From positions 1 to 64,000 of the forward strand of contig JAFLEE010000006.1 of assembly GCA_017302015.1 (NCBI GenBank): a stretch of DNA of 64,000 nucleotides, given 5' to 3'. Position 1 is the first letter of the stretch, and every line of letters begins with the position of its first letter. Source of the DNA: Spirochaetota bacterium. Lineage in GTDB: Bacteria; Spirochaetota; UBA12135; COTS27; JAFLEE01. Shown here one piece after another: positions 40,980 to 50,034 of this stretch. The notes beneath the pieces were generated by a model. It saw nothing but the letters and a program-made list of their open reading frames with translations. It ran no database searches and was not told the DNA's origin. The position numbers and the translations under genes were made by a program.

Positions 40980-41990
40980 ATGATCCATGCCCTCCGCGCG
41001 GGCGCCTTCGTCCTCGCCATCGGTTTTTCCTTCCTCTCCGGCGCGGCGGCCTTTCCGAGGGGGATCTTCGTCAGCGGGCCGCCGGCCTCCGCGCGATCGA
41101 CCTCGGTGCTCCCTTCATTGGCGGGGAAGGACTTCGTCGCGGGTTATCTTGTCCGGATCGATTGGGCTTCCCTGGAGCCCGAAGAGGGGCGTTGCGACAT
41201 GGCGCTCCTCGACCGGGAACTGGCGGCGGCCCGGGCGGTCGGGAAACAAGTCGCCTTGGCCGTGGTCAATGGCGCCCATGTGCCGCCCTGGCTTTGGGAT
41301 CGGGGGGCCGCCTCGGTGCAGGTTCCGGTCCGGGGACGCGGCGTGCAGCGTATCGCTCTTCCGTGGGATGAGGTCTATCTGGCCGCGTGGTGCCGTTTCG
41401 TGGGGCAACTCGGCAAGCATGCCGCGAGCCATCCATCCTTGGTCCTCGTCCATATCACCCATGCGACCCTCAACGGGTTTGAGATGCAGCTCGCCTTCTC
41501 CCCGACTGAGGAGGCTGCATGGCGGGAGGCCGGCTATACCGCCGCGAAGCACCTCGCCTCCTGGCAGCGGGTGGTGGCGACGTTCGGCGCCGCTTTCCCG
41601 ACCCTTCCCCTGGACGTGGAAGTGCACCCGGTTCTCGGCGATGATGCGATCGCCCGGGGCGTGGTCGCCTTCGGGCGGCGGGAGCTCGGCGAGCGCTTCG
41701 GAGTCTTCGGCGCCTGGTGGAGCCCGCGCAACGCGGAAGTCTACGCGGGCATGTTCGCCCTCTTGCAGGAAGCCGCCGCCGCGCGGCGAGGGACCGCGCA
41801 ACTCGTCGCGAGCGAAACACCCAACCGGTGGAATCCCCGCGGGGGACTCGGCGAGGGCGGCTTGGGGAAAGCCCTCGATTTCGGGCTGGAAAAGGGGCTG
41901 CGCTATTTTGAAGTTTGGGAGACGGACCTGCTCAACGCGGGCTTAGAAGCGAAAATGACGGAAGTCGCGAAGCGTTGTGGGGAGCCTTAG
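40980..41990 (+). CDS. Exported TIM-barrel, glycosidase-like protein
   Basis: 336 residues. A signal peptide (MIHALRAGAFVLAIGFSFLSGAAA) precedes a region that looks like a clan GH-A barrel. RIDWASLEPEEGRCDMALLD matches the W..lEP..G.YD..LD pattern at strand 2, VALAVVNGAH follows, then FEVWETD near the end. The expected acid/base and nucleophile glutamates cannot be placed with confidence, so activity is uncertain. AGGAG precedes the ATG. The nearby genes do not define a pathway. Confidence 0.62.
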   Translation: MIHALRAGAFVLAIGFSFLSGAAAFPRGIFVSGPPASARSTSVLPSLAGKDFVAGYLVRIDWASLEPEEGRCDMALLDRELAAARAVGKQVALAVVNGAHVPPWLWDRGAASVQVPVRGRGVQRIALPWDEVYLAAWCRFVGQLGKHAASHPSLVLVHITHATLNGFEMQLAFSPTEEAAWREAGYTAAKHLASWQRVVATFGAAFPTLPLDVEVHPVLGDDAIARGVVAFGRRELGERFGVFGAWWSPRNAEVYAGMFALLQEAAAARRGTAQLVASETPNRWNPRGGLGEGGLGKALDFGLEKGLRYFEVWETDLLNAGLEAKMTEVAKRCGEP

Positions 41991-42108
41991 AGGGCATCGA
42001 CTTCGATCTTCCGTCGTCGCCCAGGCCCGCTCCGAAGAGCCTTGGCTTTGTTCCATATGAAAATGGGGGGATGATCCGCCTTGTCACGACGTTTCCCCCG
42101 TGGGTCCA

Positions 42109-43206
42109 ATGAAGATCCTCGCCGCTTCCGATTTCCATCTGGGGATGAAGTTCCGCCATTATCCCGAGGTTTCCGATCGCCTCATCGCCGCCCGGTTCAC
42201 GGCCCTGGAGAAACTCGTGGAGGCGGGGAATCGGGAGGGCTGCGACCTCTTCATCCTCGCCGGCGATCTTTTCGACACGACCAGCGTGCCCAAGGCCACG
42301 GTGCTGAAGGCGCGCGCCATCCTCGACCGCTTCGCCGGAAAATTGGTGGCGGTGCTCCCTGGCAACCACGATTTTTACGTCCCCCAGGGGAAGGACCTTT
42401 GGGAGACTTTCATCGGCGAGGGCCGGGGCAATGTGCTGGTGCTCACGGAAGGCGCTCCGGTGCCCTTGGCCGCCGACTGGCAACTCGATGCCTGCCTCTA
42501 TCCCGCCCCGTGCTTCGCCAAGCATTCCCAGGCGAACGGGCTCGCCTGGATGGCGGCGGCGCCCCGGCCCGCGTGCGCGATCCACATCGGCGTGGCCCAC
42601 GGGAGCGTGGAGGGGATCTCGCCCGATATGGATGGGCGCTATTACCCCATGACGCGCGGCGAGATCGACCGCCTCGGTATGGATGCGATGTTCATCGGGC
42701 ATACCCACGCGCAACGGGTGGAGGGGACCCTCTTCATTCCCGGCACCCCCGAACCCGATGGCTTCGATTGCGCCCACGACGGGGCGGGGCTCCTCGTCGA
42801 ACTACAGCGGGGGAAGGCGCCCAGGGCGACCCCGGTGCCCAGCGGCACCTATACCTGGCGCCACGAAACGCATCTCCTTTCCGAGGCATCGGCGGTGGAC
42901 CGCCTTCAGGAAAAACTATCCCAGCCGGCCTACCACACGCGCCTATTGAAATTGCGCCTCGAGGGGCGCCTCGCCGCCGACGCGTTCCAAAAAACGCGCG
43001 AATGGGGGGCCGTGCTCCGCGAAAAGTGCTTCCACCTGGCTTCGTTCGAGAACCAGATCGGGCTGCTCATCGGAAAGGCCGACATCGATGCCCGGTACGC
43101 GCCCGGATCCTTCGCCCATGAACTCTTGACGGAACTCGCCCGGGCTCCCGAAGATGTCCCGGCGCTGCAGAAGGCATGGGATCACTTGGGCGGGGGGCGT
43201 CCGTGA
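42109..43206 (+). CDS. YhaO/SbcD-type DNA exonuclease subunit (metallophosphoesterase)
   Basis: 365 residues of the calcineurin-like phosphoesterase fold. The five metal-binding blocks are visible: ASDFHLG, AGDLFD, LPGNHD, HGSVEG and GHTH. A C-terminal capping region (about 250-365) follows. With the ATPase encoded by the overlapping downstream gene it should form an Mre11-Rad50-like nuclease acting on DNA ends or hairpins. The length and the absence of an SbcD-specific tail place it nearer YhaO. The ATG was chosen over a GTG nine bases upstream. Confidence 0.85.
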   Translation: MKILAASDFHLGMKFRHYPEVSDRLIAARFTALEKLVEAGNREGCDLFILAGDLFDTTSVPKATVLKARAILDRFAGKLVAVLPGNHDFYVPQGKDLWETFIGEGRGNVLVLTEGAPVPLAADWQLDACLYPAPCFAKHSQANGLAWMAAAPRPACAIHIGVAHGSVEGISPDMDGRYYPMTRGEIDRLGMDAMFIGHTHAQRVEGTLFIPGTPEPDGFDCAHDGAGLLVELQRGKAPRATPVPSGTYTWRHETHLLSEASAVDRLQEKLSQPAYHTRLLKLRLEGRLAADAFQKTREWGAVLREKCFHLASFENQIGLLIGKADIDARYAPGSFAHELLTELARAPEDVPALQKAWDHLGGGRP

Positions 43207-45629
43207 GATTGGAGCGCATCCGCCTCGAGCCCTTCGGCGCCTTCGGGAACCGGGAACTCGCGTTTTCCCCCGGGCTCCAGGTCGTGCTGGGCCCCAACGA
43301 GGCGGGTAAATCGACCTTTTGGAACGCGCTCTACGAAGTCTTATTCCGTCCCGTCCTCATCGACAAACGGAAAACGGCGGACCGCGAGGCGGTGGCGCGC
43401 TTCCTTCCCATCGGGAGCGGAAACCATTCCCGCGTCTCCCTCGCCTTTTCGATCGGCGGGGATTCCTGGGTCCTGGAAAAGCAATGGCAAACGGGGGCAA
43501 AAGCCGCGCTGACCCAAGCCGGGGGCGCGGCCCTGATCGGGGACGAAGAGGTGCGGGAGAAACTCCAGGCCCTCTTCCCCGTGACGCCGGCGGTGCTCCA
43601 AACGGTGCTCCTCTCCAGGCAGGGTCAACTCTCCCGCACGCTCGAGGAGGTCAAGGCCGGACCGGCGCTCGGAACGCTCTCCGACCTGCTGCGGGCATCC
43701 CTCCAGGATCCCGGCGGCGTTTCGGTGGACGCCTTCATGAAGGAGCTCGAGGCGGAGCATGAAAACGCCCTCCTGAATTGGGACTTGGCCGCAAGCGGCC
43801 CCAAAGACGGGAAACTTCTCTCGAATCGCCGCAAGGTGAACTTGGGCGCGGTGCTCAAGGCCTATTACGCGGAGCAGGAAGCGTCCCTCGCCGTGGCGGA
43901 AGCGGAAGCCTTCGAGAGCCGGCTCGATCTACTCAACGGCGAGAGGCGCACCGCCCAGGAGGCCTTCGACCGCAACCAGCGTTTTTTGGACGAGAACGGG
44001 CCCCTGGAAAAAGGCGCGCGTTCCCGCAGAGAATTGGAAGTGGAATGTTTGGATGGACGGCGGGTCCTCGAGGAACTCACCGCCGTCTGCGACGATTGGC
44101 CCGTCCGCAAGAGCGAAATCCAACGATTGGAGGCGGCCTTGCCCGCGCTCCACGCTCAGGTCTCCCGTCTGGCGGAGGAACTCGACCGGGCGAAACGGGG
44201 GGAGGAAACCCGGCCACTTCGCGAGCTCCTGAAGCGCGCCCGTCCCGAATGGGTCCACTTGGGGGAACTTCGGGAATCCTCGCGCCGTATGAAGGCCGTT
44301 TCGAAGGCGGAGGTGGAGGCCCTGCGCCGAACGGAAGACCAGGCGAAGCGCGGCCGTCTCGCGGTGGAAGCCGGGCAGATGCAGATCGCCTTCCTCGCCC
44401 GCACAGCCCAAAAACTCGGGGTGATCCGGGACGGGTCCGCGGAAGAAGCGCGCGAGGTCGCGGCGGGATCCGCGTTGAAGACGGCCGCGGTGGCGAGCCT
44501 GCGCCTCGAACATCCCGACTGGTCCCTCTCCATCGGTTCCGGATCCGCCGATGCCAAGGCGCTCCTCGACCGGCTGAGCGATGCGGAAGCCGCCCTGGGC
44601 GCGGCCCTGGCGAAGCTCGGCGTGGCGAGTTTGGAGGAGGCGGCGTCCCTGGAGGCCGCCTCCCACGCGGCCCAGATCGCATTCGAGAAGCAGCAGGGCA
44701 AACTCGAGGCGCTGCTGGCGGGCAAGGACTTCGAAGAACTCGAGGCGAAACTCGCGCTGGCTCCCCCCGAGGAAAGCTTCCGCCCGGTCGCGGATCTCGC
44801 CGTGGAGAAAAGCAGGGCGGAATCCGCCGTCGCCCAGGCCGAGACGGCCAAAAAGGAGGCGGAGGAGAAGATCGCGGCCTACCAGTCGAAGTACGGCGAA
44901 CGGACGGGGCTCTACCACCGCGTCGGGGAGGCGACCAAGAAGGTGGCCGATCTCCAGGCGGAACTCGATGCCCTTCCCTCCCTCCCGGAAGGGATCAAAG
45001 ACCCAAAGGCTTTCCTCGACGAAATGGACCGCGCCCGGGAACGATCCCGGGGCCTGCAGGCCGAGGTGTCACGCTTGGAAATTGAGCGCGCGGCCCACAT
45101 CGGGTCCATCGAGCGCAGCTCGGCGGATGAACTGCGGGCCGAACATCGCGAGGCCGCGGAGGCCTTCCGATCATGCCTGACGGAGGCCCGCGTGCTCGAT
45201 CGCATCCTCGCCGCGGCCCGGGCCGTGAAGGAGCGGGGGGCCTCCCGCCCCCTCGACGGGCTCCAGGCGACGTTCCAGGAATACCTCGCGACGATGACCC
45301 GGGGAAATTACAGCGCCACGGCGGTCGAGGAAGGCCTCCCCACGGGAGTGCGCCGCGGCGACGGCGAAGTCCTCCCCTACGAACTCCTCTCCGCGGGCAC
45401 CCAGGATCAATTCGCCCTAGGCCTGCGCCTCGCCATGGCCCATTATTTTTTGGAGGGCAAAGAGGCCTTCCTGGTGATGGACGATCCCCTCGTCGACATG
45501 GATCCCGAGCGCCAGAAGGGCGCGGCCGCGGCGCTTCGGGCCTTCGCCGAGCGCCAGCAACTCATCGTCTTTACCTGCCATCCTTCCCACGCGGATCTCT
45601 TCGGCGGGCGAAGGATCGAACTCGCCTGA
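43203..45629 (+). CDS. YhaN/Rad50-like ATPase with coiled coil
   Basis: 808 residues. N-terminal Walker A GPNEAGKST (30-38), a long Ala/Glu/Arg-rich coiled coil (about 190-680), then a C-terminal ABC-type signature SAGTQDQFALGLRLAMA and Walker B FLVMDDPLVDMD, followed by the H-loop in FTCHPSHA. This is the SMC/Rad50 organisation. There is no CxxC zinc hook at the coiled-coil centre, unlike SbcC/Rad50 and like YhaN. GTG start in a GTGA overlap with the nuclease gene, so equal production is likely. It drives the nuclease in DNA end processing. Confidence 0.87.
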   Translation: MRLERIRLEPFGAFGNRELAFSPGLQVVLGPNEAGKSTFWNALYEVLFRPVLIDKRKTADREAVARFLPIGSGNHSRVSLAFSIGGDSWVLEKQWQTGAKAALTQAGGAALIGDEEVREKLQALFPVTPAVLQTVLLSRQGQLSRTLEEVKAGPALGTLSDLLRASLQDPGGVSVDAFMKELEAEHENALLNWDLAASGPKDGKLLSNRRKVNLGAVLKAYYAEQEASLAVAEAEAFESRLDLLNGERRTAQEAFDRNQRFLDENGPLEKGARSRRELEVECLDGRRVLEELTAVCDDWPVRKSEIQRLEAALPALHAQVSRLAEELDRAKRGEETRPLRELLKRARPEWVHLGELRESSRRMKAVSKAEVEALRRTEDQAKRGRLAVEAGQMQIAFLARTAQKLGVIRDGSAEEAREVAAGSALKTAAVASLRLEHPDWSLSIGSGSADAKALLDRLSDAEAALGAALAKLGVASLEEAASLEAASHAAQIAFEKQQGKLEALLAGKDFEELEAKLALAPPEESFRPVADLAVEKSRAESAVAQAETAKKEAEEKIAAYQSKYGERTGLYHRVGEATKKVADLQAELDALPSLPEGIKDPKAFLDEMDRARERSRGLQAEVSRLEIERAAHIGSIERSSADELRAEHREAAEAFRSCLTEARVLDRILAAARAVKERGASRPLDGLQATFQEYLATMTRGNYSATAVEEGLPTGVRRGDGEVLPYELLSAGTQDQFALGLRLAMAHYFLEGKEAFLVMDDPLVDMDPERQKGAAAALRAFAERQQLIVFTCHPSHADLFGGRRIELA

Positions 45630-45693
45630 GGAGGGGCGCCGTCGCCCATCGCCGCCGTCGATTCGGGCGCGGCGGCCGGCCAGGACGTTCGAC

Positions 45694-46785
45694 TCAGCGC
45701 TCGATATTCCCCAATTGGCGCTTCTCCAATTCCCCTTTTTCCGCGGGGGAGAGGGAGCCGCCCGCATAGGACGCGGCGAGCAGCAGGCTCACCTTCGGCA
45801 GGGTCAGGGCCTCGTCGAAATACAGCCCGAAGCGGTTCTCGGGGGGGCCCTTGTGGGGCTCGTCCCAGATCTCGTAGAAGAGGACGGCTTCGAGGTTCGC
45901 GCGGGTCTGGCCGAGGAGTTCCTTCAGATGCTTGTCCAGGGAGCGGAAGCCGGCCTCGGTCACCGGATCGTCGGCGGCGTTGGCGTAATCGGGGAGGGTC
46001 GGGCGGGAGGGCCGCCCGGAATAGATCTCGCCGGCGTTGAACTCGTTGAGCCGGATGGGCCGGTCGAAACGGGCGAGCTGCCCGAGGGGCCCCCCGGGCC
46101 CGAACCAGGGATCGGCGTCGAGGGGCTTATGGTTCTCCCATGGATAAATATGGTAGCCCACCACGTCGAAGACGACCCCCTGCTCCAGGAAAAAATCGAG
46201 GAGAGCGAAACTCCGGTCGGTGGTGCCGAGAATGATGCGAAGCGGCGTGGCGGCTTCTTTGCCGACGTCGCGGACGGCCTTGGACATGCCGCGCAGCACC
46301 GCCGCCTGGAGGCGGCCGCAGGGGGTGTCGAAGTCGGCGGCCCGCTCCCCGGTGGAACCCGCGGCCTTGATGCCCCTATAGAGGGAGATCTCGTTCTGCA
46401 GTTCGAAATCGCGGAGGAGGTCGCGGCTCCTCTCGATCTGGGGGCGGGTGCCCTCGTAGGCCGTGCGCTCCACCTCGACGAGGTCCGCCTCGAGGTCCTG
46501 GTGGCGCGCCTGGCCGGCGGAGAATTTGGAGTAGATCACCGCTTCGATCTTGATCCCCTTCTTCACGAGGAATTCCCCCGCAACGCGGAAGCGGGCCAGA
46601 TATTTCGGATCGTTGCCCCAAAGGTCCATGCGCACGCAGGTCAGCTTCCGCTCGGCGAGTTTGGCGGCCAGGGTCTCGGGATCTTTGCCCCCGCTGTGGA
46701 TATTCACGCCCCATTCGAGGGGCCCGGCGGCGAGGGGAAGGCAGAGAAGGATCGGTAGGAGGATGCGTGGGCGGTTTAAGTTCAT
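45694..46785 (-). CDS. Exported clan GH-A-like glycosidase, family unassigned
   Basis: 363 residues. A signal peptide (MNLNRPRILLPILLCLPLAAG) precedes a TIM barrel starting LEWGVNIHSGGKD. Seen: GYHIYPWENH (strand 6-like), LNEFNAGEIY (Glu at a nucleophile or acid position) and YEIWDEPHKG near the C-terminus. This is like GH5, GH39 or GH53 relatives, but no single family is clear. It is the last gene of the catabolic cluster read leftward from 49933, separated from the isomerase gene by 208 bases, and may be the secreted hydrolase supplying that cluster. GAGG lies before the ATG. Confidence 0.68.
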   Translation of the reverse strand: MNLNRPRILLPILLCLPLAAGPLEWGVNIHSGGKDPETLAAKLAERKLTCVRMDLWGNDPKYLARFRVAGEFLVKKGIKIEAVIYSKFSAGQARHQDLEADLVEVERTAYEGTRPQIERSRDLLRDFELQNEISLYRGIKAAGSTGERAADFDTPCGRLQAAVLRGMSKAVRDVGKEAATPLRIILGTTDRSFALLDFFLEQGVVFDVVGYHIYPWENHKPLDADPWFGPGGPLGQLARFDRPIRLNEFNAGEIYSGRPSRPTLPDYANAADDPVTEAGFRSLDKHLKELLGQTRANLEAVLFYEIWDEPHKGPPENRFGLYFDEALTLPKVSLLLAASYAGGSLSPAEKGELEKRQLGNIER

Positions 46786-46993
46786 CGGGGAGCCTCGGGA
46801 TCTTGTGCCAAGCGGCGCGGAAGCGGTCGGTCTTCCCGCCGCGGGGCCACTATAACCCGCGGCCGTGTGATTTTCAACGTGCTGTCGGCCGTCGATGGAT
46901 CGGTGATAGGGCACGCGCTTCGCGGCCGGTACCGGCGCGGCGCGCGTTCCCAGCGCCACCGAGCCGTCCCCAAGCGGCGCGGGCCGACTCCGG

Positions 46994-47878
46994 TTACCCA
47001 ATCATCCCCTGGATCGCCGCGAGGCTTCGCCTAGCCGATCGGTCCAGGTTCTCTTCGTTCCCGCCGCCGCGAAGGGGCGAACACATCTCATAAGCGACAT
47101 AGCCGTCGAACCCGCCATCCCGGAGGCCGCGCAGGAATGCAGCGTTGTCGATCACCCCATCACCCAGGGGTACGGCGCGCAGGGCGTCGGCTTCCCGGAC
47201 GTATTGGACGATATCGGGCTGGTATTTGAATCGGCGCAGGCGCACGTAGTCCGCGAGGGTCGTCTGGACCATCCGCGGCGCGAGCGAGCGTGCGGCGGCG
47301 TAGAGATCGTCGCCGTGGAGCGCGGGGGCCCAGGGATCGAACATGGCCTTGCAGGCCGGGTGGGCGACCTCCTCCAGAAATTCGGAATAGGCCTCGAAGG
47401 CCACGCCGAGATCGTGGTGGTTCTGGAGCCCGATGCAGACTCCATGGCGTTCGGCAATTTCGGCGCATTCACGCACGGCGGAAACGCAATCGGCCCATTC
47501 CTTCCCGTGGGAGCCCTCCGCGTGGCGGTAGCCCGTGAAGATGCGCACGATCTTCGCGCCCAGTTCTGCGGCCAAACGGCAAAGGGACTCGACATAAACC
47601 CATTGGATCTCGACGCAGGGCGTTCCCGCGGAGGCGGGCGCCGTGAAATCGGTATACGCCGCGACGGAGGCGATCTCGATCTGGCATTCCTGGGCGGTGC
47701 GCCGGACGCGCTGGGCCTCGGAAGGCGAGGTATCGATGGGGGAGAGGTGGGGACGCTTCCCCATCAGTTCCACCGCGCTATAGCCGAGGGCCGCGGCTTT
47801 TCGGATGAACGCATCCACCCCGAGGCGATGTTGGCCCCAGAGTCCGGCGTAGCTGACGGAGAAGAGCGTGGGTTTCAT
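46994..47878 (-). CDS. Sugar phosphate isomerase/epimerase-like TIM barrel
   Basis: 294 residues, AP endonuclease 2/xylose-isomerase superfamily. Seen: ALGYSAVELMGKRPHLS, GLQNHHDLG (metal ligand strand), MFDPWAPALHGDD (Asp/His ligands) and a late VAYEMCSP (Glu ligand). Members include hydroxypyruvate, inosose and keto-sugar isomerases. It lacks a signal peptide and is cytoplasmic. GGAGG precedes the ATG. It lies 107 bases after the Gfo/Idh gene in the same direction, so the pair probably carries out consecutive steps on an inositol or rare sugar. Confidence 0.84.
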   Translation of the reverse strand: MKPTLFSVSYAGLWGQHRLGVDAFIRKAAALGYSAVELMGKRPHLSPIDTSPSEAQRVRRTAQECQIEIASVAAYTDFTAPASAGTPCVEIQWVYVESLCRLAAELGAKIVRIFTGYRHAEGSHGKEWADCVSAVRECAEIAERHGVCIGLQNHHDLGVAFEAYSEFLEEVAHPACKAMFDPWAPALHGDDLYAAARSLAPRMVQTTLADYVRLRRFKYQPDIVQYVREADALRAVPLGDGVIDNAAFLRGLRDGGFDGYVAYEMCSPLRGGGNEENLDRSARRSLAAIQGMIG

Positions 47879-47985
47879 GGGGATCCTCCGTGGATGGATG
47901 GTTTTTACTGCGGCGGCGCGGAGGATGGGATGCTTTCCCGGGTCCGCCTGTTCTTCGCGCCACCGAGCCGTCGCCCCGTGCCCGA

Positions 47986-49068
47986 TCAGCCCGCGGGGTG
48001 GCTTTGGATCGGGAGTCCCGCCTTTTCCCGGATGCGTTCGAGCACCGCGATGCGCCGGCGGATCTCAGCGGGCGGGATGGCCAACGGCAACCCGCGGGTG
48101 AGGCTCGCGTGGAGTTTGTCGTAGAAGGCGAGATCGTACTCGGGAGGGGGCGGAGCGCCCGCGCCCGCGGGGGCCGTTTCCGCCGCCCACGAGGCCGTCT
48201 GCCAATCGATCTTCTCGGAATTATAGGAGCGGTCGGGGGTCGGTCGGAGATCGAGGGGACGGGGGGGCATGGCGGCGAGGTCGGCCCATTTCCATTCCAG
48301 GCGCTGTTCGCTGCCGTGGAGGCCCCCGCTCGTGCCGCTGACGACCCAGCGGTCCTGGGGGTAGGCCCAGACATCGGTGAGTTCCACCTCGACGGTGGGA
48401 TGCCCGGCCCCGTAGAGGATGAACTTCAGGTGGTCCTCCGCGTCGCCGCTGCAGAGGTTCCGGCTGGCTTGGGCCCACACTTCCGGCTCCCCGTCGCCGA
48501 AGAGGCAGAGGGCGTGGTCGAGGGGATGGGGCCCATTATTATTGAGCGCGCCCCCGGCGAAGGCCCGGTCGGTTTGCCAGTCCCATCGCCGCTTGAATCC
48601 GTGCCAGCAGGTGCGCACGTGGACGATCCGCCCGAGGATGCCGGAGTCGAGGACCTCCTTCACCTTCAGGAAATCTTTCTGGAACCGGCGCTGCTGGAAG
48701 GGCGCCACGATTTTCCCGGCCCGGTCGGCGGCGGCCATGAGGCCGTCCACGTCGGCGACGGTGAGCCCGAAGGGCTTCTCGCAGAGCACGTGCTTCCCGG
48801 CCTCCAGGGCCTGGCGCGCGTGGAGAGCGTGCAAGTGGTTGAACGTGGCCACCACCACGAGTTCCACCTCCGCATCCGCCAGGAGCGAGGGGAGGTCGGG
48901 ATGGACCCGGCACCCCAAGGCCTCGGCGCTCTTGGCCGAGCGCTCGGGGACCGCGTCGGTGACGGAGACGATCTTGAACTGCTCGGGCCGCTGAAGCATC
49001 GCGTTGGCGTGGATGTCCCAACCGCTGCGGCCGAGGCCGATGATGCCGACTCGAATGGGTTTGCTCAT
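47986..49068 (-). CDS. Gfo/Idh/MocA-family oxidoreductase
   Basis: 360 residues. N-terminal Rossmann motif GIIGLGRSG, the diagnostic CEKPFG with the catalytic lysine, then an alpha/beta substrate domain. Its GGALNNNGPHPLDH loop replaces the usual GG...D.G.H..D; the conserved Asp before Gly is Asn here, which may alter chemistry. NAD(P)-dependent oxidation of a sugar or inositol hydroxyl is the common role. GGAGGAAC precedes the ATG. It lies 22 bases after the isomerase gene upstream, as part of the same operon. Confidence 0.88.
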   Translation of the reverse strand: MSKPIRVGIIGLGRSGWDIHANAMLQRPEQFKIVSVTDAVPERSAKSAEALGCRVHPDLPSLLADAEVELVVVATFNHLHALHARQALEAGKHVLCEKPFGLTVADVDGLMAAADRAGKIVAPFQQRRFQKDFLKVKEVLDSGILGRIVHVRTCWHGFKRRWDWQTDRAFAGGALNNNGPHPLDHALCLFGDGEPEVWAQASRNLCSGDAEDHLKFILYGAGHPTVEVELTDVWAYPQDRWVVSGTSGGLHGSEQRLEWKWADLAAMPPRPLDLRPTPDRSYNSEKIDWQTASWAAETAPAGAGAPPPPEYDLAFYDKLHASLTRGLPLAIPPAEIRRRIAVLERIREKAGLPIQSHPAG

Positions 49069-49090
49069 GGGGGGTTCCTCCGGATTTCGC

Positions 49091-49933
49091 TTAAGGGATA
49101 TAGGCGCGGAGCACGGCCCCGACGCGTTTGGAAACGTCCAAGGCCGGCATCGACTCGAAAGGCTTCCAAAACGGCTCGCAGGAGACCGGGCCGTCGAAGC
49201 CCGTTTTTTTCAGCGCGTCGCAGAAGCCCGCGAGGTCGGCGACGCCCTCCCCGGGGAGGGCGCGCTCGAAGGCCACCTGCTCGGCGAGCGGCCGCTGCGG
49301 CGCATCGGCGAGGTGGGCGCTGACGATGCGGGAAGCGGGCAGGGCCGCCACGGCGCCGGGGGTCTCCCCCGCGCAATGCCAGTGGAAGCTATCCAAGAGG
49401 AGGCCCACATTGGGTGCGCCCGCCTCGTCCAGCAGCCGTAGGGTGCCCGCCATATCATAGAGGAACTCGTGCTTCTGCCCCGCGCGGCGGGTCGGTTGCG
49501 AGACGTATTCCACGCCGATGCGAATCCCAAAGGGAGCCAAGGCCGCTCCGGCTTGGCGCAGTCGCGCGAGGCTCAGGGCATAGCAGGCATCGAAGGCCAG
49601 GCACTCGTGGAAGGGCAGCATGACGATGAAGGTGCGCGTGAAGCCGAGTTCCTTCCCCAGCGCGGCCCGGGGCGCGAGGCAAGCGAGCAGGTCGTCCCAT
49701 TCCTTTTGCTCGGCGCTCAGGCGCACGGGGAGAAGCCCGCTTAAAAAACCGGGCTTCAGCCCGTATTCGGCCATGAGGCGCTTGACCGTACCGGGACCCT
49801 GGGCGGCCTCAAAATCCTGGACGGACTTCATGCTGAGGTCCAACCCCTCGAAACCCCCCTCTTTGGCCAGGGCGAATAGTTTTTCCAAGGGTTCCTTGAT
49901 ACCGAGCATGCCGGGGCTGAAACTTCGAAACAT
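49091..49933 (-). CDS. Sugar phosphate isomerase/epimerase-like TIM barrel, first gene of operon
   Basis: 280 residues of the xylose-isomerase-like superfamily. Seen: GGFEGLDLSMKSV (strand 1), IGVEYVSQPTRR, LLLDSFHWHCAG (metal ligands Asp and His), VSAHLADAP and a late VSCEPFWKP (Glu). AAAGGAAG precedes the ATG. It heads the leftward operon that continues with Gfo/Idh and a second isomerase, and is divergent from an AraC regulator. The shared 101-base gap holds an inverted repeat. IolE- or IolI-like chemistry is possible; the substrate cannot be named. Confidence 0.85.
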   Translation of the reverse strand: MFRSFSPGMLGIKEPLEKLFALAKEGGFEGLDLSMKSVQDFEAAQGPGTVKRLMAEYGLKPGFLSGLLPVRLSAEQKEWDDLLACLAPRAALGKELGFTRTFIVMLPFHECLAFDACYALSLARLRQAGAALAPFGIRIGVEYVSQPTRRAGQKHEFLYDMAGTLRLLDEAGAPNVGLLLDSFHWHCAGETPGAVAALPASRIVSAHLADAPQRPLAEQVAFERALPGEGVADLAGFCDALKKTGFDGPVSCEPFWKPFESMPALDVSKRVGAVLRAYIP

Positions 49934-49958
49934 AAGGGTGCTTCCTTTGCTGGTTTAT

Positions 49959-49989
49959 TTGTGAAGCGATAAATGAGTATGCTTCAAAA
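49959..49989. promoter_or_regulatory. Inverted repeat TTGTGAAGC-N13-GCTTCAAAA, candidate AraC operator
   Basis: Eight of nine positions of the arms are complementary, with a centre-to-centre distance of about two helical turns. It lies between the divergent isomerase and AraC genes in an AT-rich island, where an AraC-family dimer would act on either promoter. Confidence 0.55.
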
Positions 49990-50034
49990 CAACAGGGTTA
50001 ACAATAGGACAAATCTGAAAAAGGTGGTATATTT